A DNA stretch of 39,858 nt from Gemmataceae bacterium (GTDB lineage Bacteria > Planctomycetota > Planctomycetia > Gemmatales > Gemmataceae), in contig JAIEPT010000168.1 in the NCBI GenBank assembly GCA_019748295.1, positions 1-39,858 on the forward strand, written 5' to 3'. Of the stretch, positions 17,642 to 26,367 are shown one piece after another (position 1 is the stretch's first letter; each line of letters opens with the position of its first letter). The notes below the pieces were generated by a model. That model made no database searches. It was not told the origin of the DNA and was given only the letters and a program-made list of their open reading frames with translations. Position numbers and translations under genes: made by a program.

Positions 17642-20600
17642 TTAGGCTTGCAGCGCGGTGAGGCCAATGAGGTCGGCCAGCGTGTTGACGCCGCCGACTT
17701 CGGTCACCTGTCCGGTGCTCAGGTTGACCGTGTACAGCCGCGCCGTTCCGCCCACGCGGAGGACGGCGTAGCCGGTGTTCATGCCCACGATGTCGAAGCC
17801 GACCGATTCGGTCGTATCGACGCCGAGCGGGCCGACGTTCGTCGCGACGCCGGTGGACTTGTTGACGGTCACCAACTGATCGGTGAGGCTGTCGATCGCA
17901 TAGAGAGCGGATGCTCCCGCGTTGGCGAAGTTGTTGGCGAACGCCAGTTCCACCACGTTGGGATTGATGTTGCTCGTGTAGCGAAGCATCGGGTCGCTGA
18001 TGACGGCGCCGGTATCGACGTTGACGCTCAGATTCAGATCCGTGTCGGTGAAGACGCGGAGCCGATCCGTGGTCGGGTCGAAGTCGATGCCGGTGGCGAC
18101 GTCCGCCGGAAGCGTCGAATTGTTGTTGTTTTGGGGCTTGAAGGCCTCGAACAGCAACTCGGGCTTAAGGAAGATGTTGCCGGTGAAGGTGGCAAGCACC
18201 GTGCCGTTCAATCCGCCGCCGTTCCAGGCGACGAATTGGCCGTTGGGACGAATGAAGTACCACGGATTGCCGAATTGGTTCTGCACGCCGCGAATCCACT
18301 TCACGTCGTTGCCGGAGCTTTGATAGAAGCCGTTCTGGTAATCCTCGTAAAGGCCGTACTGCTGATCGAGGCTTTGGGCGAGCGTTGCTTCGTTTCCGGT
18401 CAGCATCTGCTGCGACGCTTCGTAGAGCAACTCCGGCGAGCGGTACACGTCGGTGTTGAACTGGAAGAGCAAGGTGCCGGTCGAGGAAGACGAGCCGTTC
18501 CAGGCAAGCAGTTCGCCCTGTTGCGTGATGATGTACCACGGGTTGCCGAACTGATTGTTGGCGCCGCGAAGCCATTTCGATTGGGAACCGAAGGTTCCCT
18601 GGAGGAAGCCGTTCGGGCCTTTGTAGAGTCCGAGCGATTCGTCGAGCGTCTGGGCTTGGGTGGCCATGGCGCCCGTCAAAGTCGCCTGCGACGCATTGAA
18701 GATGAGTTCGGGGTTCAGGTAGGCGGCCACGTCGAAGGTTCCGAGCGAGGAGCCGGAAATGGCGCCGGAGCCGTCCCACGCGAGCAGTTGGCCTTGGGGG
18801 GTGATGATGTACCACGGATTGCCGAACTGGTTCAGCTCGCCGCGGAGCCACTTGGCTTGGGAGCCGAAAGCGCCCTGATAGAAGCCCGCGTCGTCTTCAT
18901 AAAAGCCCAACGTGCGGTCGAGATTTTGCGCAGAAGTCGCTTGGGCGCCGGAGAGCGTGGCCGTGGAAGCCTCGAAGAGCCCTTCGAGGTTCCTGTAGAT
19001 ATCGACGGAGAGCGTCGCGATCAGCGTTCCGCCGAGATTCGAGCCGTTCCAGGCGTAGAGTTCGCCGTTGGGGAGAACGTAGTACCAGGGATTGCCGAAC
19101 TGGTTCATCTCGCCGCGGAGGAACTTTTCGCCGCCGCCGTAGCTGTTTTCGAAGAATCCGCGAGCATCGACATAGAGCCCAAGCCTCGCATCCAGTTCCG
19201 CAGCGCTGCTGTTGCCCAGACTGGTCGAGAGATTGCTCACGAAGGTGACCGCACCCGTGCTCGTGTTCACCGTGTAGATGCGGCCCTGATTGCTCAGGCC
19301 GTACACCATTCCGGAGGAAGGACGCACGTCGAGGTCGATCAGCGATTCGCCGGACTGGAGGCCGGTGATGTTGACCGTCGTGGTGGAGCCAGGATTGGTT
19401 GCACTGAAGCGGATCAGCGTGTTGTTGGCCCCGAGCGCTACGAGTTGGCTCGACGCCGAGGTTCGTTCGAAGGCGCCGATATCCACGCCGCCGCCGGACG
19501 GACGAGTCGTGCCCGCCTGGTCGTTGGCAGTGGCATTCGGGTCGCCCGCGTTGGTCGCCGGGCTGCCGGCCGCGGGAGCACGAGTCAGCGTTGTGCCGCC
19601 GTTGTTCATGAGCGGGCCAAGCTGCGGATCCTGACCGGTGACGTTGTTCGTCGTCGTGCCGTTGATCGAGGCGCCGTTCGTATCCTGGATCAGGTTGTAA
19701 TCTTGGCTGACGATCGTGCCGAAGATGTCTTCGCCCTGGCCTGTACTCAGCGCCTGATTGCGTGCGACGATGGAATTGCGAAGGTTGACGGTTGCTCCCG
19801 TCACATAGATGCCGCCGCCGTTCCCGCTGGCATTGCTGTCGCTGTCGGCGGTGTTGAAGGCGATGGTGTTGGAGGTGATGTTGACGGTGCCGCTGATCGC
19901 CGCGATGCCGCCGCCGTTGACTGCGGCTTTATTGTCGGAGATCGTATCGGTGGAGAGATTGACGGCGCCGCCGCTGACGAACAAGGCTCCGCCGCTGGCG
20001 CCAGCCGTGTTATAAGCCAAAGTGCTGGTGGAGATCGTCGCCGTGCCTGCAGTGACGAAGACGCCTGCGCCCGCATCGGTGGAAGTATTGCCGGAAATGC
20101 TGGAGTTGGTGACGTTGAGCGTGCCGCCTGCAAGGAAGGCGCCCGCGCCTTGGTTTGCCGAGTTGCCGTCGCCGGTCACGTTCGTCGCTGAGCCGATGGT
20201 GACGCCGCTGAGGGTGACGTTGCCTGCGGCAATGTAGAGTCCGCCCCCCTGATCGACGGCGACGTTGCCGTTCTGATTGGCGGTGGTGGTTCCGCCGATG
20301 GTTCCGCCGATCATGTTGAAGTTCGCGACGCCGCTGATGCGAACGCCGCCGCCGTCGCTGCCGTTTCCAAGGGTGGAATTGGAAGCGATGACGACGTTAT
20401 TGGAAAGCGTCGCCGAGCCTGCGGCGAGTTCGATGCCGCCGCCACCGCCCTGTGCGGTATTGGAAGCAATGGTTCCGCCGACGACGATGAGGCTGCCGCC
20501 CCCGCTATGGATGCCGCCGCCCGTTCCTGCCGTGCCGGTGGCATCATTGTTGGTAATGGTGGCGTTGACGAGAGTCACCGTGCCGCCCGCGACATTGTAG

Positions 20601-21727
20601 AGGGCGCCGCCGCCATCAAGCAGGCTAGCTCCCGCCGCGGTGTTGTTGTCGAGCGTGACGTTGATCGCGGTCAGACTGCCGGTGGCCGAGTTCCAAAGCG
20701 CTCCGCCCTGAAGTCCGGCGTAATTGTTGCTGGCCGTGCCGCCGATGACCGTGACGTTGCCGGCTCCCGAAGTGTGGATGGCTCCGCCGTTCACGTTGAC
20801 GCGGTTGTTGTCGAGCGTGACGCCATTGAGCGTGATCGTGCCGGCGTTGTTTTCGATGGCGCCGCCCGCACGGCCGTCCGTGACGTTTCCGATCGCGGCG
20901 TTGTTGTTGGAGATCGACCCGCCGGTAATGTTGACGGATCCTTGCAGGTTGAGAATGCCGCCGCCGTCGGCGGTGCCGTTGATCTGGTTGTTGGTGATGG
21001 TGCTGTTGGTGATGCTCAGCGTGCCCATCTCGTTGAAGATGGCCCCGCCGCCCTGCCCTGCGTTTGTGTTTGTCGCCGTGTTGCCGGTGATGGTCGAGTT
21101 CAGGATCGTCAGGCTGCTCGTTTTGTTGGTGATGGCGCCGCCGCTGAGCGCGGTGTTGTTCTGCAGCGTGACGCCGTCGAGCGTGACCGTCTCATTCATA
21201 TCGATGAAGATCGCGCCGCCGTTGCCTCCTGTGGAATTGCCGTTCTGAAGTCTCAGGTTGCGAAGCGTGACCTGATCGGAAGATCCCGCGGACCCGCCGG
21301 CGTTGACGGTCAGAATCCGCGAGTTGGCGGCTGCGCTGATCGTGATCTGTCCGTTTCCGGCTCCCGACACGTCGGCGCCGACGATGGTCACGTCGTCGCT
21401 GATCAACAGTTCGCTGGTGAGGTTGATGGTCCCCCCAGCGCCGTTGTTGTTCGCGATATTGAACGTGATGACGTCGCCATCAGCCTCCCCGGCAACGGAG
21501 CCGTCAACGGACATGTTGGTGTTGGCCGCTTGCAACGCTTCGCGCAAGCTGAGTTGGCCGTCATTGGCCATGACATCGCTGAGCGTGGTGACGACGAGCG
21601 TGGCGGGCGTCACGCGATCTTCGAGGTAGTCGAGCGCGAGACGAGGACGCGCGGATGGTCGGGTCTTGGGTTTCGGATTGCGAATCGTGCGGTTGGAGTT
21701 CCAAGCATCACGGAAAAAGCGCAACAT
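17642..21727 (-). CDS. Large surface protein: beta-helix, then DUF4394-like domain split by four 92-residue repeats
   Basis: A 1361-residue secreted protein. The leader ends in LEDRVTP (35-41), the planctomycete extracellular sorting motif. Residues about 45-740 are a right-handed parallel beta-helix of the polymorphic outer-membrane type (LSLREALQAANT start, many GGGI/GGAI turns), ending in GGGVDIGAFE, as in choice-of-anchor Q proteins. From about 760 a DUF4394-like domain begins (LVALGANNTLIRFSATNPG), stops near 837, and resumes near 1208 (ATGIDFDPTTDRLRVFTDT) to the end (ARLYTVNLSTGQVTEVGG). The gap holds four 92-residue repeats with NQFGNPWY and LLAWDGS motifs. ATG at 21727 (AAAGG upstream) is preferred, since codons above it do not look like protein. 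Adhesion or surface display is inferred. Confidence 0.85.
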   Translation of the reverse strand: MLRFFRDAWNSNRTIRNPKPKTRPSARPRLALDYLEDRVTPATLVVTTLSDVMANDGQLSLREALQAANTNMSVDGSVAGEADGDVITFNIANNNGAGGTINLTSELLISDDVTIVGADVSGAGNGQITISAAANSRILTVNAGGSAGSSDQVTLRNLRLQNGNSTGGNGGAIFIDMNETVTLDGVTLQNNTALSGGAITNKTSSLTILNSTITGNTATNTNAGQGGGAIFNEMGTLSITNSTITNNQINGTADGGGILNLQGSVNITGGSISNNNAAIGNVTDGRAGGAIENNAGTITLNGVTLDNNRVNVNGGAIHTSGAGNVTVIGGTASNNYAGLQGGALWNSATGSLTAINVTLDNNTAAGASLLDGGGALYNVAGGTVTLVNATITNNDATGTAGTGGGIHSGGGSLIVVGGTIASNTAQGGGGGIELAAGSATLSNNVVIASNSTLGNGSDGGGVRISGVANFNMIGGTIGGTTTANQNGNVAVDQGGGLYIAAGNVTLSGVTIGSATNVTGDGNSANQGAGAFLAGGTLNVTNSSISGNTSTDAGAGVFVTAGTATISTSTLAYNTAGASGGALFVSGGAVNLSTDTISDNKAAVNGGGIAAISGTVNITSNTIAFNTADSDSNASGNGGGIYVTGATVNLRNSIVARNQALSTGQGEDIFGTIVSQDYNLIQDTNGASINGTTTNNVTGQDPQLGPLMNNGGTTLTRAPAAGSPATNAGDPNATANDQAGTTRPSGGGVDIGAFERTSASSQLVALGANNTLIRFSATNPGSTTTVNITGLQSGESLIDLDVRPSSGMVYGLSNQGRIYTVNTSTGAVTFVSNLSTSLGNSSAAELDARLGLYVDARGFFENSYGGGEKFLRGEMNQFGNPWYYVLPNGELYAWNGSNLGGTLIATLSVDIYRNLEGLFEASTATLSGAQATSAQNLDRTLGFYEDDAGFYQGAFGSQAKWLRGELNQFGNPWYIITPQGQLLAWDGSGAISGSSLGTFDVAAYLNPELIFNASQATLTGAMATQAQTLDESLGLYKGPNGFLQGTFGSQSKWLRGANNQFGNPWYIITQQGELLAWNGSSSSTGTLLFQFNTDVYRSPELLYEASQQMLTGNEATLAQSLDQQYGLYEDYQNGFYQSSGNDVKWIRGVQNQFGNPWYFIRPNGQFVAWNGGGLNGTVLATFTGNIFLKPELLFEAFKPQNNNNSTLPADVATGIDFDPTTDRLRVFTDTDLNLSVNVDTGAVISDPMLRYTSNINPNVVELAFANNFANAGASALYAIDSLTDQLVTVNKSTGVATNVGPLGVDTTESVGFDIVGMNTGYAVLRVGGTARLYTVNLSTGQVTEVGGVNTLADLIGLTALQA

Positions 21728-22043
21728 GGAGCGAACCTTTCGCAGGCAGAGTAAGGAGAGCCGAACCTTCCGCTGGCCGCTCGCGAAGGGCGAGCGTTTT
21801 AATGAGGGTCTCCCCGCTATTGAAAACAGCGTGCCGCCCGCTGGAAGAATCGCTGCAACTTGCCTCCTTTTCCGTTCGAATCGAATTGCACGGGTAGTAT
21901 TATTTATGCCGGCTAACGCGAAGGCTCGCATTTCGCGATGCCGGCTTCGTTTCGAAACAAACAATGCGCAGTGAGAGTCCTCCTTGACGGGAATGCGGTT
22001 TCGCGACACGATGAGGAGGTTGAATCATGCCCAAGGGACCGCC
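21728..22043. other. Divergent intergenic region
   Basis: It separates the surface protein (minus) from DUF1501 (plus) and must hold both promoters. A possible plus-strand promoter is TTGACG (21984-21989), 17 bp, CACGAT (22007-22012), which is weak. An AT-rich patch, TAGTATTATTTATG near 21895, could belong to the minus-strand promoter. I see no hairpin element or protein-like frame here. Confidence 0.35.
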
Positions 22044-23492
22044 ATGTTTCCCCGTTACTTCGCCGAACCTGCCCAGTCCTATGTCGATCGCCGACAATTC
22101 CTCCGACGCGCGGGGGCGGGGTTTGGGACGGTCGGACTCGCGGCCGCACTTCAGCAGGAAGCAGCGCGAGCGCAGGGGCCCAATCCGCTCATGGCGCGTG
22201 CCTCCCACTTCCCGGCCAAGGCGAAGTCGATCATCTGGCTGTTCATGAACGGCGGGCCGAGCCACGTCGATACCTGGGACTACAAGCCCGAACTCGAACG
22301 ACGTGACGGCCAAGAGTTGCCTGATTTCGACCGCTTCACGGGCTTCTTTTCCGCCCAGGTCGGGCCGATCATGCGGTCCCCTTACAAGTTCCGCCGTTAC
22401 GGTCAGAGCGGAAAATACGTCTCGGATATTTTCCCCAACATGGCTCGGCATGTGGACAAGATGGCGTTCATCCACTCCTGCTGGACCGACTCCAACAACC
22501 ACTCGCCCGCGCTGATGAAGATCAACACGGGCATGACCCGCATGGGCCATCCGTGCGTCGGCAGTTGGGTCACCTATGGCCTGGGCTCGGAAAGCCAAAA
22601 TCTGCCCGCGTTCGTCGTGATGTACGACACGCTGGGCCGCGGCTTGCCGAAGGGGTACGCACAGAACTGGGGAGCGGGCTTTCTGCCGAGCATCTTTCAG
22701 GGGACCGCGCTCAAGCCGCAAGGGGCGCCGATCGACAATCTCTTTCGACCCGCCGACCTCAGCGATCAGCAACAACGAAACCAGTTGAGCCTGCTCAATC
22801 GCCTCAATCGCCGGCAACTCGAACAACGCCCCGGCGACACCGAACTAGCCGCCCGCATCGAAACGTTCGAGTTGGCCTACCGCATGCAAATGGCCGCGCC
22901 CGAAGCCCTCGATTTCGCGCGCGAGACGGAAGAGACACGCCGGCTCTACGGCATCGATGATGCACGTTGCGGGCATTTCGCGAAACAGTGCCTCATGGCC
23001 CGCCGACTCGTCGAACGGGGCGTGCGCTGCGTGCAAATCTATTCGGGGGGCGAGGAGAACGAACGAAGCTGGGACGGCCATATGAACATCGCGGCGAACC
23101 ACACGGGATTCGCCGGGGAAACCGATCAGCCGATTGCCGCTCTACTCACCGATCTCGAACGCCGCGGCTTGCTTGAAGACACGCTCGTCGTTTGGGGCGG
23201 CGAGTTCGGGCGATTGCCGATCATCCAAAAGGGGGGCACCGGCCGCGACCACAACCCGCACGCCTTTACCGTGTGGATGGCCGGCGGCGGCGTCAAAGGC
23301 GGCACTTCGCACGGCGCCACCGACGACATCGGCCACCGCGCCGTCACCGATCGCGTCAGCGTGCACGATCTGCACGCCACCATCCTCCACCTGCTCGGCC
23401 TCGACCACTTCCGCCTCACCTTCCGCTTCAACGGCCGCGATTTTCGGCTCACGGATGTGGCGGGTGAAGTGGTGCGGCAAATCATCGCGTAG
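22044..23492 (+). CDS. DUF1501 protein (sulfatase-like fold), Tat-exported
   Basis: A 482-residue DUF1501 protein. It begins with a Tat signal (DRRQFLRRAGAGFGTVGLAAALQ, twin arginine at 16-17). Family signatures seen: IIWLFMNGGPSHVDTWDYKP, the MGHPCVGSWVTYGLG region, CLMARRLVERGVRCVQIYSGG, and WGGEFGRLP...GRDHNPHAFTVWMAGGG with likely metal-binding His/Asp residues. DUF1501 is related to the alkaline phosphatase/sulfatase superfamily and in planctomycetes usually sits next to DUF1549/DUF1553 genes; here its neighbour is an SDR. ATG at 22044 has AAGGGA 6-7 nt upstream. A palindromic element follows 3 bp after the stop. Confidence 0.9.
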   Translation: MFPRYFAEPAQSYVDRRQFLRRAGAGFGTVGLAAALQQEAARAQGPNPLMARASHFPAKAKSIIWLFMNGGPSHVDTWDYKPELERRDGQELPDFDRFTGFFSAQVGPIMRSPYKFRRYGQSGKYVSDIFPNMARHVDKMAFIHSCWTDSNNHSPALMKINTGMTRMGHPCVGSWVTYGLGSESQNLPAFVVMYDTLGRGLPKGYAQNWGAGFLPSIFQGTALKPQGAPIDNLFRPADLSDQQQRNQLSLLNRLNRRQLEQRPGDTELAARIETFELAYRMQMAAPEALDFARETEETRRLYGIDDARCGHFAKQCLMARRLVERGVRCVQIYSGGEENERSWDGHMNIAANHTGFAGETDQPIAALLTDLERRGLLEDTLVVWGGEFGRLPIIQKGGTGRDHNPHAFTVWMAGGGVKGGTSHGATDDIGHRAVTDRVSVHDLHATILHLLGLDHFRLTFRFNGRDFRLTDVAGEVVRQIIA

Positions 23493-23495
23493 GTG

Positions 23496-23597
23496 CCTAT
23501 GTAGCCCTCTCGCTCCGCGAGAGGTAAGCGGAAAAATGCCATGCCGTCGCATGGTTCGCTGCCGCTTACCTCTCGCGGAGCGAGAGGGCTACATAGG
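23496..23597. repeat. REPIN-like inverted repeat, CTCTCGCTCCGCGAGAG family
   Basis: Perfect 36-nt inverted arms (23496-23531 and 23562-23597) separated by 30 bp. Each arm holds a hairpin with stem CTCTCGC/GCGAGAG and a GGA (TCC) triloop, plus TAAGCGG and CCTATGTAG flanks. It begins 3 bp after the DUF1501 stop. The near-identical partner lies at 24636-24735. Confidence 0.9.
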
Positions 23598-23636
23598 CCC
23601 TCGCTGGCGCTCGGGCTCTGATGATTCATACTGAGA

Positions 23637-23753
23637 TCAGTAGGGCAGGTGCCTGAGCATGGCCCAGGCCCAGAGCAGGGCGCTGAGAACGATGGGGGCG
23701 ACCACGAAGGGGATCGGCGTCGAGGGATCTTGAGGCGCGTGGCTGGCGTTCAT
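23637..23753 (-). CDS. Possible 38-residue single-span membrane protein
   Basis: A short frame encoding 38 residues: a hydrophilic N-terminus MNASHAPQDPSTPIP, then a hydrophobic segment FVVAPIVLSALLWAWAMLR and a short HLPY tail. AGGAA lies 9 nt upstream of the ATG. The composition is that of a small bitopic membrane protein with a positively charged C-terminal end, which makes it more likely than a chance frame, but nothing identifies a family. It lies divergent to the SDR at 23886, between palindromic elements. Confidence 0.5.
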   Translation of the reverse strand: MNASHAPQDPSTPIPFVVAPIVLSALLWAWAMLRHLPY

Positions 23754-23885
23754 GGCCCACATTCCTGAGAATGACGTTCGTCTGGCCAAACTGTAGGTCA
23801 CGAATTTCCGACGTGCCGGAAAGATATCCGATTGCGACGATTTTTCCGAGTTCGCCGCCCGCCATTTTCCCTCTGTGAAGTCGCC

Positions 23886-24644
23886 ATGCCTGTCGCATTG
23901 ATCACCGGAGCCGCCAGCGGCATCGGCTACGCCCTCGCCCTTCGCTTGGCCCGCGAAGGCTACGCCATCGCGGCGCTCGACCGCAGCCGGGATGGACTGG
24001 TCGCGCTGAGCGATCGCCTTGCGTTAGAGGGGCGAAAACATGCCTGGCGAGTGGCCGACGTCGTCGAGGATTCTGAATTGGGGCAAGCGATCGGCGAACT
24101 GGAACGGGACATGGGGCCGACGGATGTGCTGATTCCAAGCGCGGGGATCGGCATCGAAACGGGGTCCGAACCGTATCGAGCGGACCTGGTGCGGAAGGTG
24201 ATCGAGGTTAATCTGATTGGCGTCTCCAACACCATCGGGGCGGTGTTGCCGGGGATGTTGCAGCGAAGGCAGGGACATATCGTCGGCCTCAGCAGCCTTG
24301 CGTCGTTTCGGGGGATGCCTCGGATGTTCGCGTATTGTGCGAGCAAATCAGGGCTGAATGCGATGCTCGAAGGTCTGCGGGCGGAAGTGGAACCGCGTGG
24401 AATCGCCGTCAGCATCGTCTGCCCAGGCTGGATCCGGACCTCGATGACGGCCGAGGTCGCCAACCGGGTTCCGAATTTGCTGGAACTGGACGATGCCGTC
24501 GAACGCATCCTCGGGGCGGTACGGCGGCGCCGGCGTTACTACGCGTTCCCCCGGCGCTCGGCGTATGTCTTGAGGCTATTGCGATGGCTCCCCGAAGCAT
24601 TGCAGATCCGCATCCTTGGTAAAATGACGGCAGGCCCTATGTAG
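23886..24644 (+). CDS. Short-chain dehydrogenase/reductase
   Basis: A 252-residue classical SDR. It has the Rossmann glycine motif TGAASGIG (7-14), D32 at the end of strand 2 (pointing to NAD(H) rather than NADP(H)), and the active-site set N109, S137, Y150 and K154 (YCASK). The usual NAG motif reads SAG at 85-87 (LIPSAGIG). The tail after residue 210 has a cluster of basic residues (RRRRR) and a hydrophobic amphipathic stretch, as in membrane-associated SDRs of lipid metabolism. Substrate is not predictable. The ATG at 23886 starts the beta-strand MPVALITG directly. The last codons and the stop (CCTATGTAG) lie inside the following palindromic element. Confidence 0.88.
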   Translation: MPVALITGAASGIGYALALRLAREGYAIAALDRSRDGLVALSDRLALEGRKHAWRVADVVEDSELGQAIGELERDMGPTDVLIPSAGIGIETGSEPYRADLVRKVIEVNLIGVSNTIGAVLPGMLQRRQGHIVGLSSLASFRGMPRMFAYCASKSGLNAMLEGLRAEVEPRGIAVSIVCPGWIRTSMTAEVANRVPNLLELDDAVERILGAVRRRRRYYAFPRRSAYVLRLLRWLPEALQIRILGKMTAGPM

Positions 24645-24735
24645 CCCTCTCGCTCCGCGAGAGGTAAGCGGCAGGTTGCCTACGATCGCATGGCATTCAA
24701 CCGCTTACCTCTCGCGGAGCGAGAGGGCGACATAG
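24636..24735. repeat. REPIN-like inverted repeat, second copy of the 23496 family
   Basis: Arms at 24636-24671 and 24701-24735 match those at 23496-23597 almost base for base (one C for T change in the right arm, CGACATAG). The spacer is only partly alike. The element supplies the stop codon of the SDR gene and ends about 22 bp before the bpt start. Confidence 0.9.
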
Positions 24736-24757
24736 ACCGAAAAACTCAGGCCGGACG

Positions 24758-25471
24758 ATGATCTCGCTGTTCCGTTACATGGCGCCGCCGCATGGGTGCA
24801 GCTATCTGCCCGAGCAGATCGCGTGCATGGAGTACGAGTATTTCACGGCCATCTCGGCCGCGGAGTATCAGGAGCGGATGCGAACGGGGTGGCGGCGATT
24901 CGGATCGATGCTGTTTCGGCCGCGCTGCCGATCGTGTCAGGAATGTCTGCCGTTGCGAATCCCCGTGGAGCGATTCGTCGCCAACCGCAGCCAACGCCGG
25001 GCCGCGGAACGCAATCGCGGCGAAGTGGAACGCACGATCGACGCCCCAGGCGTGTCGCGGACGAAGCTGAAACTCTACGACCGCTACCACGTCTTCCAGG
25101 CGGATTTCAAGGATTGGCCCCGGCATCCCCCCAAAGACTCCGCGGGTTATCGCGAGTCGTTCGTCGATAATCCGTTCCCCACCGAGGAGTGGTGCTGGTG
25201 GATCGGCGATCGGCTCATCGGCGTCGGCTATGTCGATTGCCTGCCCGATTCGCTGTCGGCCATCTACTTCTACTACGATCCCGAAGAGCGGGACCGCAGC
25301 CTCGGCACCTACAACGTGCTTTCGATCATCGACGAAGCGGCTCGCCGAAACATCCCGCACGTGTATATGGGCTATTATGTAGCCGGCTGCCGGTCGCTGG
25401 CGTACAAGGCGAACTTCCGCCCCTGCGAAGTGCTGCTGCCGACCGGGAAATGGGCGGAGCTTTCCGAGTAG
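24758..25471 (+). CDS. bpt: Aspartate/glutamate leucyltransferase (Bpt)
   Basis: A 237-residue bacterial arginyl/leucyl-tRNA-protein transferase of the ATE1/Bpt family. It attaches leucine from Leu-tRNA to proteins with N-terminal Asp or Glu, marking them for ClpS-ClpAP in the N-degron pathway. Signatures: CSYLPEQIACMEYE (14-27), LFRPRCRSCQECLPLRIPV (52-70) with the family cysteines at 57, 60 and 63, the substrate loop, and the C-terminal acyltransferase core (GVGYVDCLPDSLSAIYFYYDP, YMGYYVAGCRSLAYKANFRPCEVL). Whether Leu or Arg is transferred cannot be told with certainty from sequence, though the prokaryotic form suggests Leu. Cytosolic. No ClpS or Clp gene is in the window. Confidence 0.92.
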   Translation: MISLFRYMAPPHGCSYLPEQIACMEYEYFTAISAAEYQERMRTGWRRFGSMLFRPRCRSCQECLPLRIPVERFVANRSQRRAAERNRGEVERTIDAPGVSRTKLKLYDRYHVFQADFKDWPRHPPKDSAGYRESFVDNPFPTEEWCWWIGDRLIGVGYVDCLPDSLSAIYFYYDPEERDRSLGTYNVLSIIDEAARRNIPHVYMGYYVAGCRSLAYKANFRPCEVLLPTGKWAELSE

Positions 25472-25553
25472 CGTCGTAGCCGAAGCCGGAATAAAATGCC
25501 CGTTCGCGAATCGTCATTCCTAGGCAAACGCATCCCGCTTCGGCGACCTCTCC

Positions 25554-26111
25554 ATGTGGTATAGCCTTCTCGCCGATCTCATCGTCGTACTCCACGTCGT
25601 CTACGTCGGCTTCGTGGTGCTCGGACAGTTCGTCATTGTCCTCGGCGCCCTGCTGCGCTGGTCCTGGGTCCGCAACTTTTGGTTTCGCACGGTTCATCTG
25701 TCCATGATGCTCGTGGTCGCCATCGAGGCGGCCCTCGCGATCGAATGCCCGATGACCGACTGGGAACGCAACCTGCGCTATGCGGCCGGCGAATCGGTGA
25801 GTGCGGAGTCGTTTGTGGGCCGAATAATGCAGACACTGCTGTTTCCCGCCTGGGAAGCGTGGGTCTTCAAGTACGTCTACTTCGGCGTGGCGGCATTCAT
25901 CCTCGCCACGTTCGTCTTCGTCCCGCCGCGGACCGGCGATCGAACCTGGATGACGGTCGTCGGCGCCCCGCTGCTGCTGATCGGAGCGATCTTCGCGCTC
26001 TTCATCCTCTGGTGGCTCGGCATCGCCCTCGCCGGCACCGGCATCGCCCTCCTCGCAACCGCACATCGCCGCTCTACTTTGGGGAGAGACGCAAAGCAAG
26101 CCCCAGGGTAA
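25554..26111 (+). CDS. DUF2784 membrane protein
   Basis: A 185-residue integral membrane protein with about five predicted segments: 3-25, 46-64, 103-121, then two at about 138-175. The family signature is visible: LLADLIVVLHVVYVGFVVLGQF at the start and AIECPMTDWERNLRYAAG in the middle (CP-T--E--LR). Family function is unknown. It carries an extension of about 60 residues beyond the usual DUF2784 length, and its last four residues (QAPG) with the stop TAA come from the palindromic element that begins at 26097. No strong ribosome binding site is seen. Confidence 0.85.
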   Translation: MWYSLLADLIVVLHVVYVGFVVLGQFVIVLGALLRWSWVRNFWFRTVHLSMMLVVAIEAALAIECPMTDWERNLRYAAGESVSAESFVGRIMQTLLFPAWEAWVFKYVYFGVAAFILATFVFVPPRTGDRTWMTVVGAPLLLIGAIFALFILWWLGIALAGTGIALLATAHRRSTLGRDAKQAPG

Positions 26112-26181
26112 GCGCAGCGCACCCTGGGGATTCGGCCGCGGGCTGGATCCCCAGGGTGCGCTGCGCTTACCCTGGGGCTTG
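26097..26181. repeat. REPIN-like inverted repeat with AGCGCAGCG apex
   Basis: Perfect 34-nt arms (26097-26130 and 26148-26181) separated by 17 bp. Each arm reads CAAGCCCCAGGGTAAGCGCA or its complement, with an apex GCGCAGC, a GCA triloop. Architecture resembles the elements at 35709 and 38536 (CAAGCCCAGGGG ... GCGCAGC). It overlaps the end of the DUF2784 gene. Confidence 0.88.
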
Positions 26182-26367
26182 ACGTCCTTGCATCAAACTT
26201 CAGCGCTCCGGGAACTTTCTTCCGCCCCCTTGCGTCGAAACCGGCGGTCGGCTTTCCGTTTGACTGGTACTTGCTTCGGGTTCTAAGATACGCGGTAAGA
26301 GAACTCGCAAAGCCCGAAACCGAATCCCCGCAAGCATCTGCGTTTCTGATTCAAGGGAGAATGTGGA

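Noticed and set aside
17492..20191. A plus-strand open frame of 899 codons opposite the surface protein
   Set aside because: Composition is Val/Ala/Arg/Gly-rich shadow sequence and it begins in repeat DNA. The opposite strand encodes clear beta-helix and DUF4394-like domains.
22027..22248. ATG at 22027 with AGGAGGT 6 nt upstream, opening a 73-codon frame
   Set aside because: Out of frame with DUF1501, and its translation is Pro/Ser/Arg-rich without domains. The DUF1501 start at 22044 has its own AAGGGA. A translated leader cannot be fully excluded.
23496..24735. Composite transposon around the SDR gene
   Set aside because: The flanking palindromes are about 100 bp each, with no transposase and no visible target duplication. 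The SDR looks like ordinary resident sequence.
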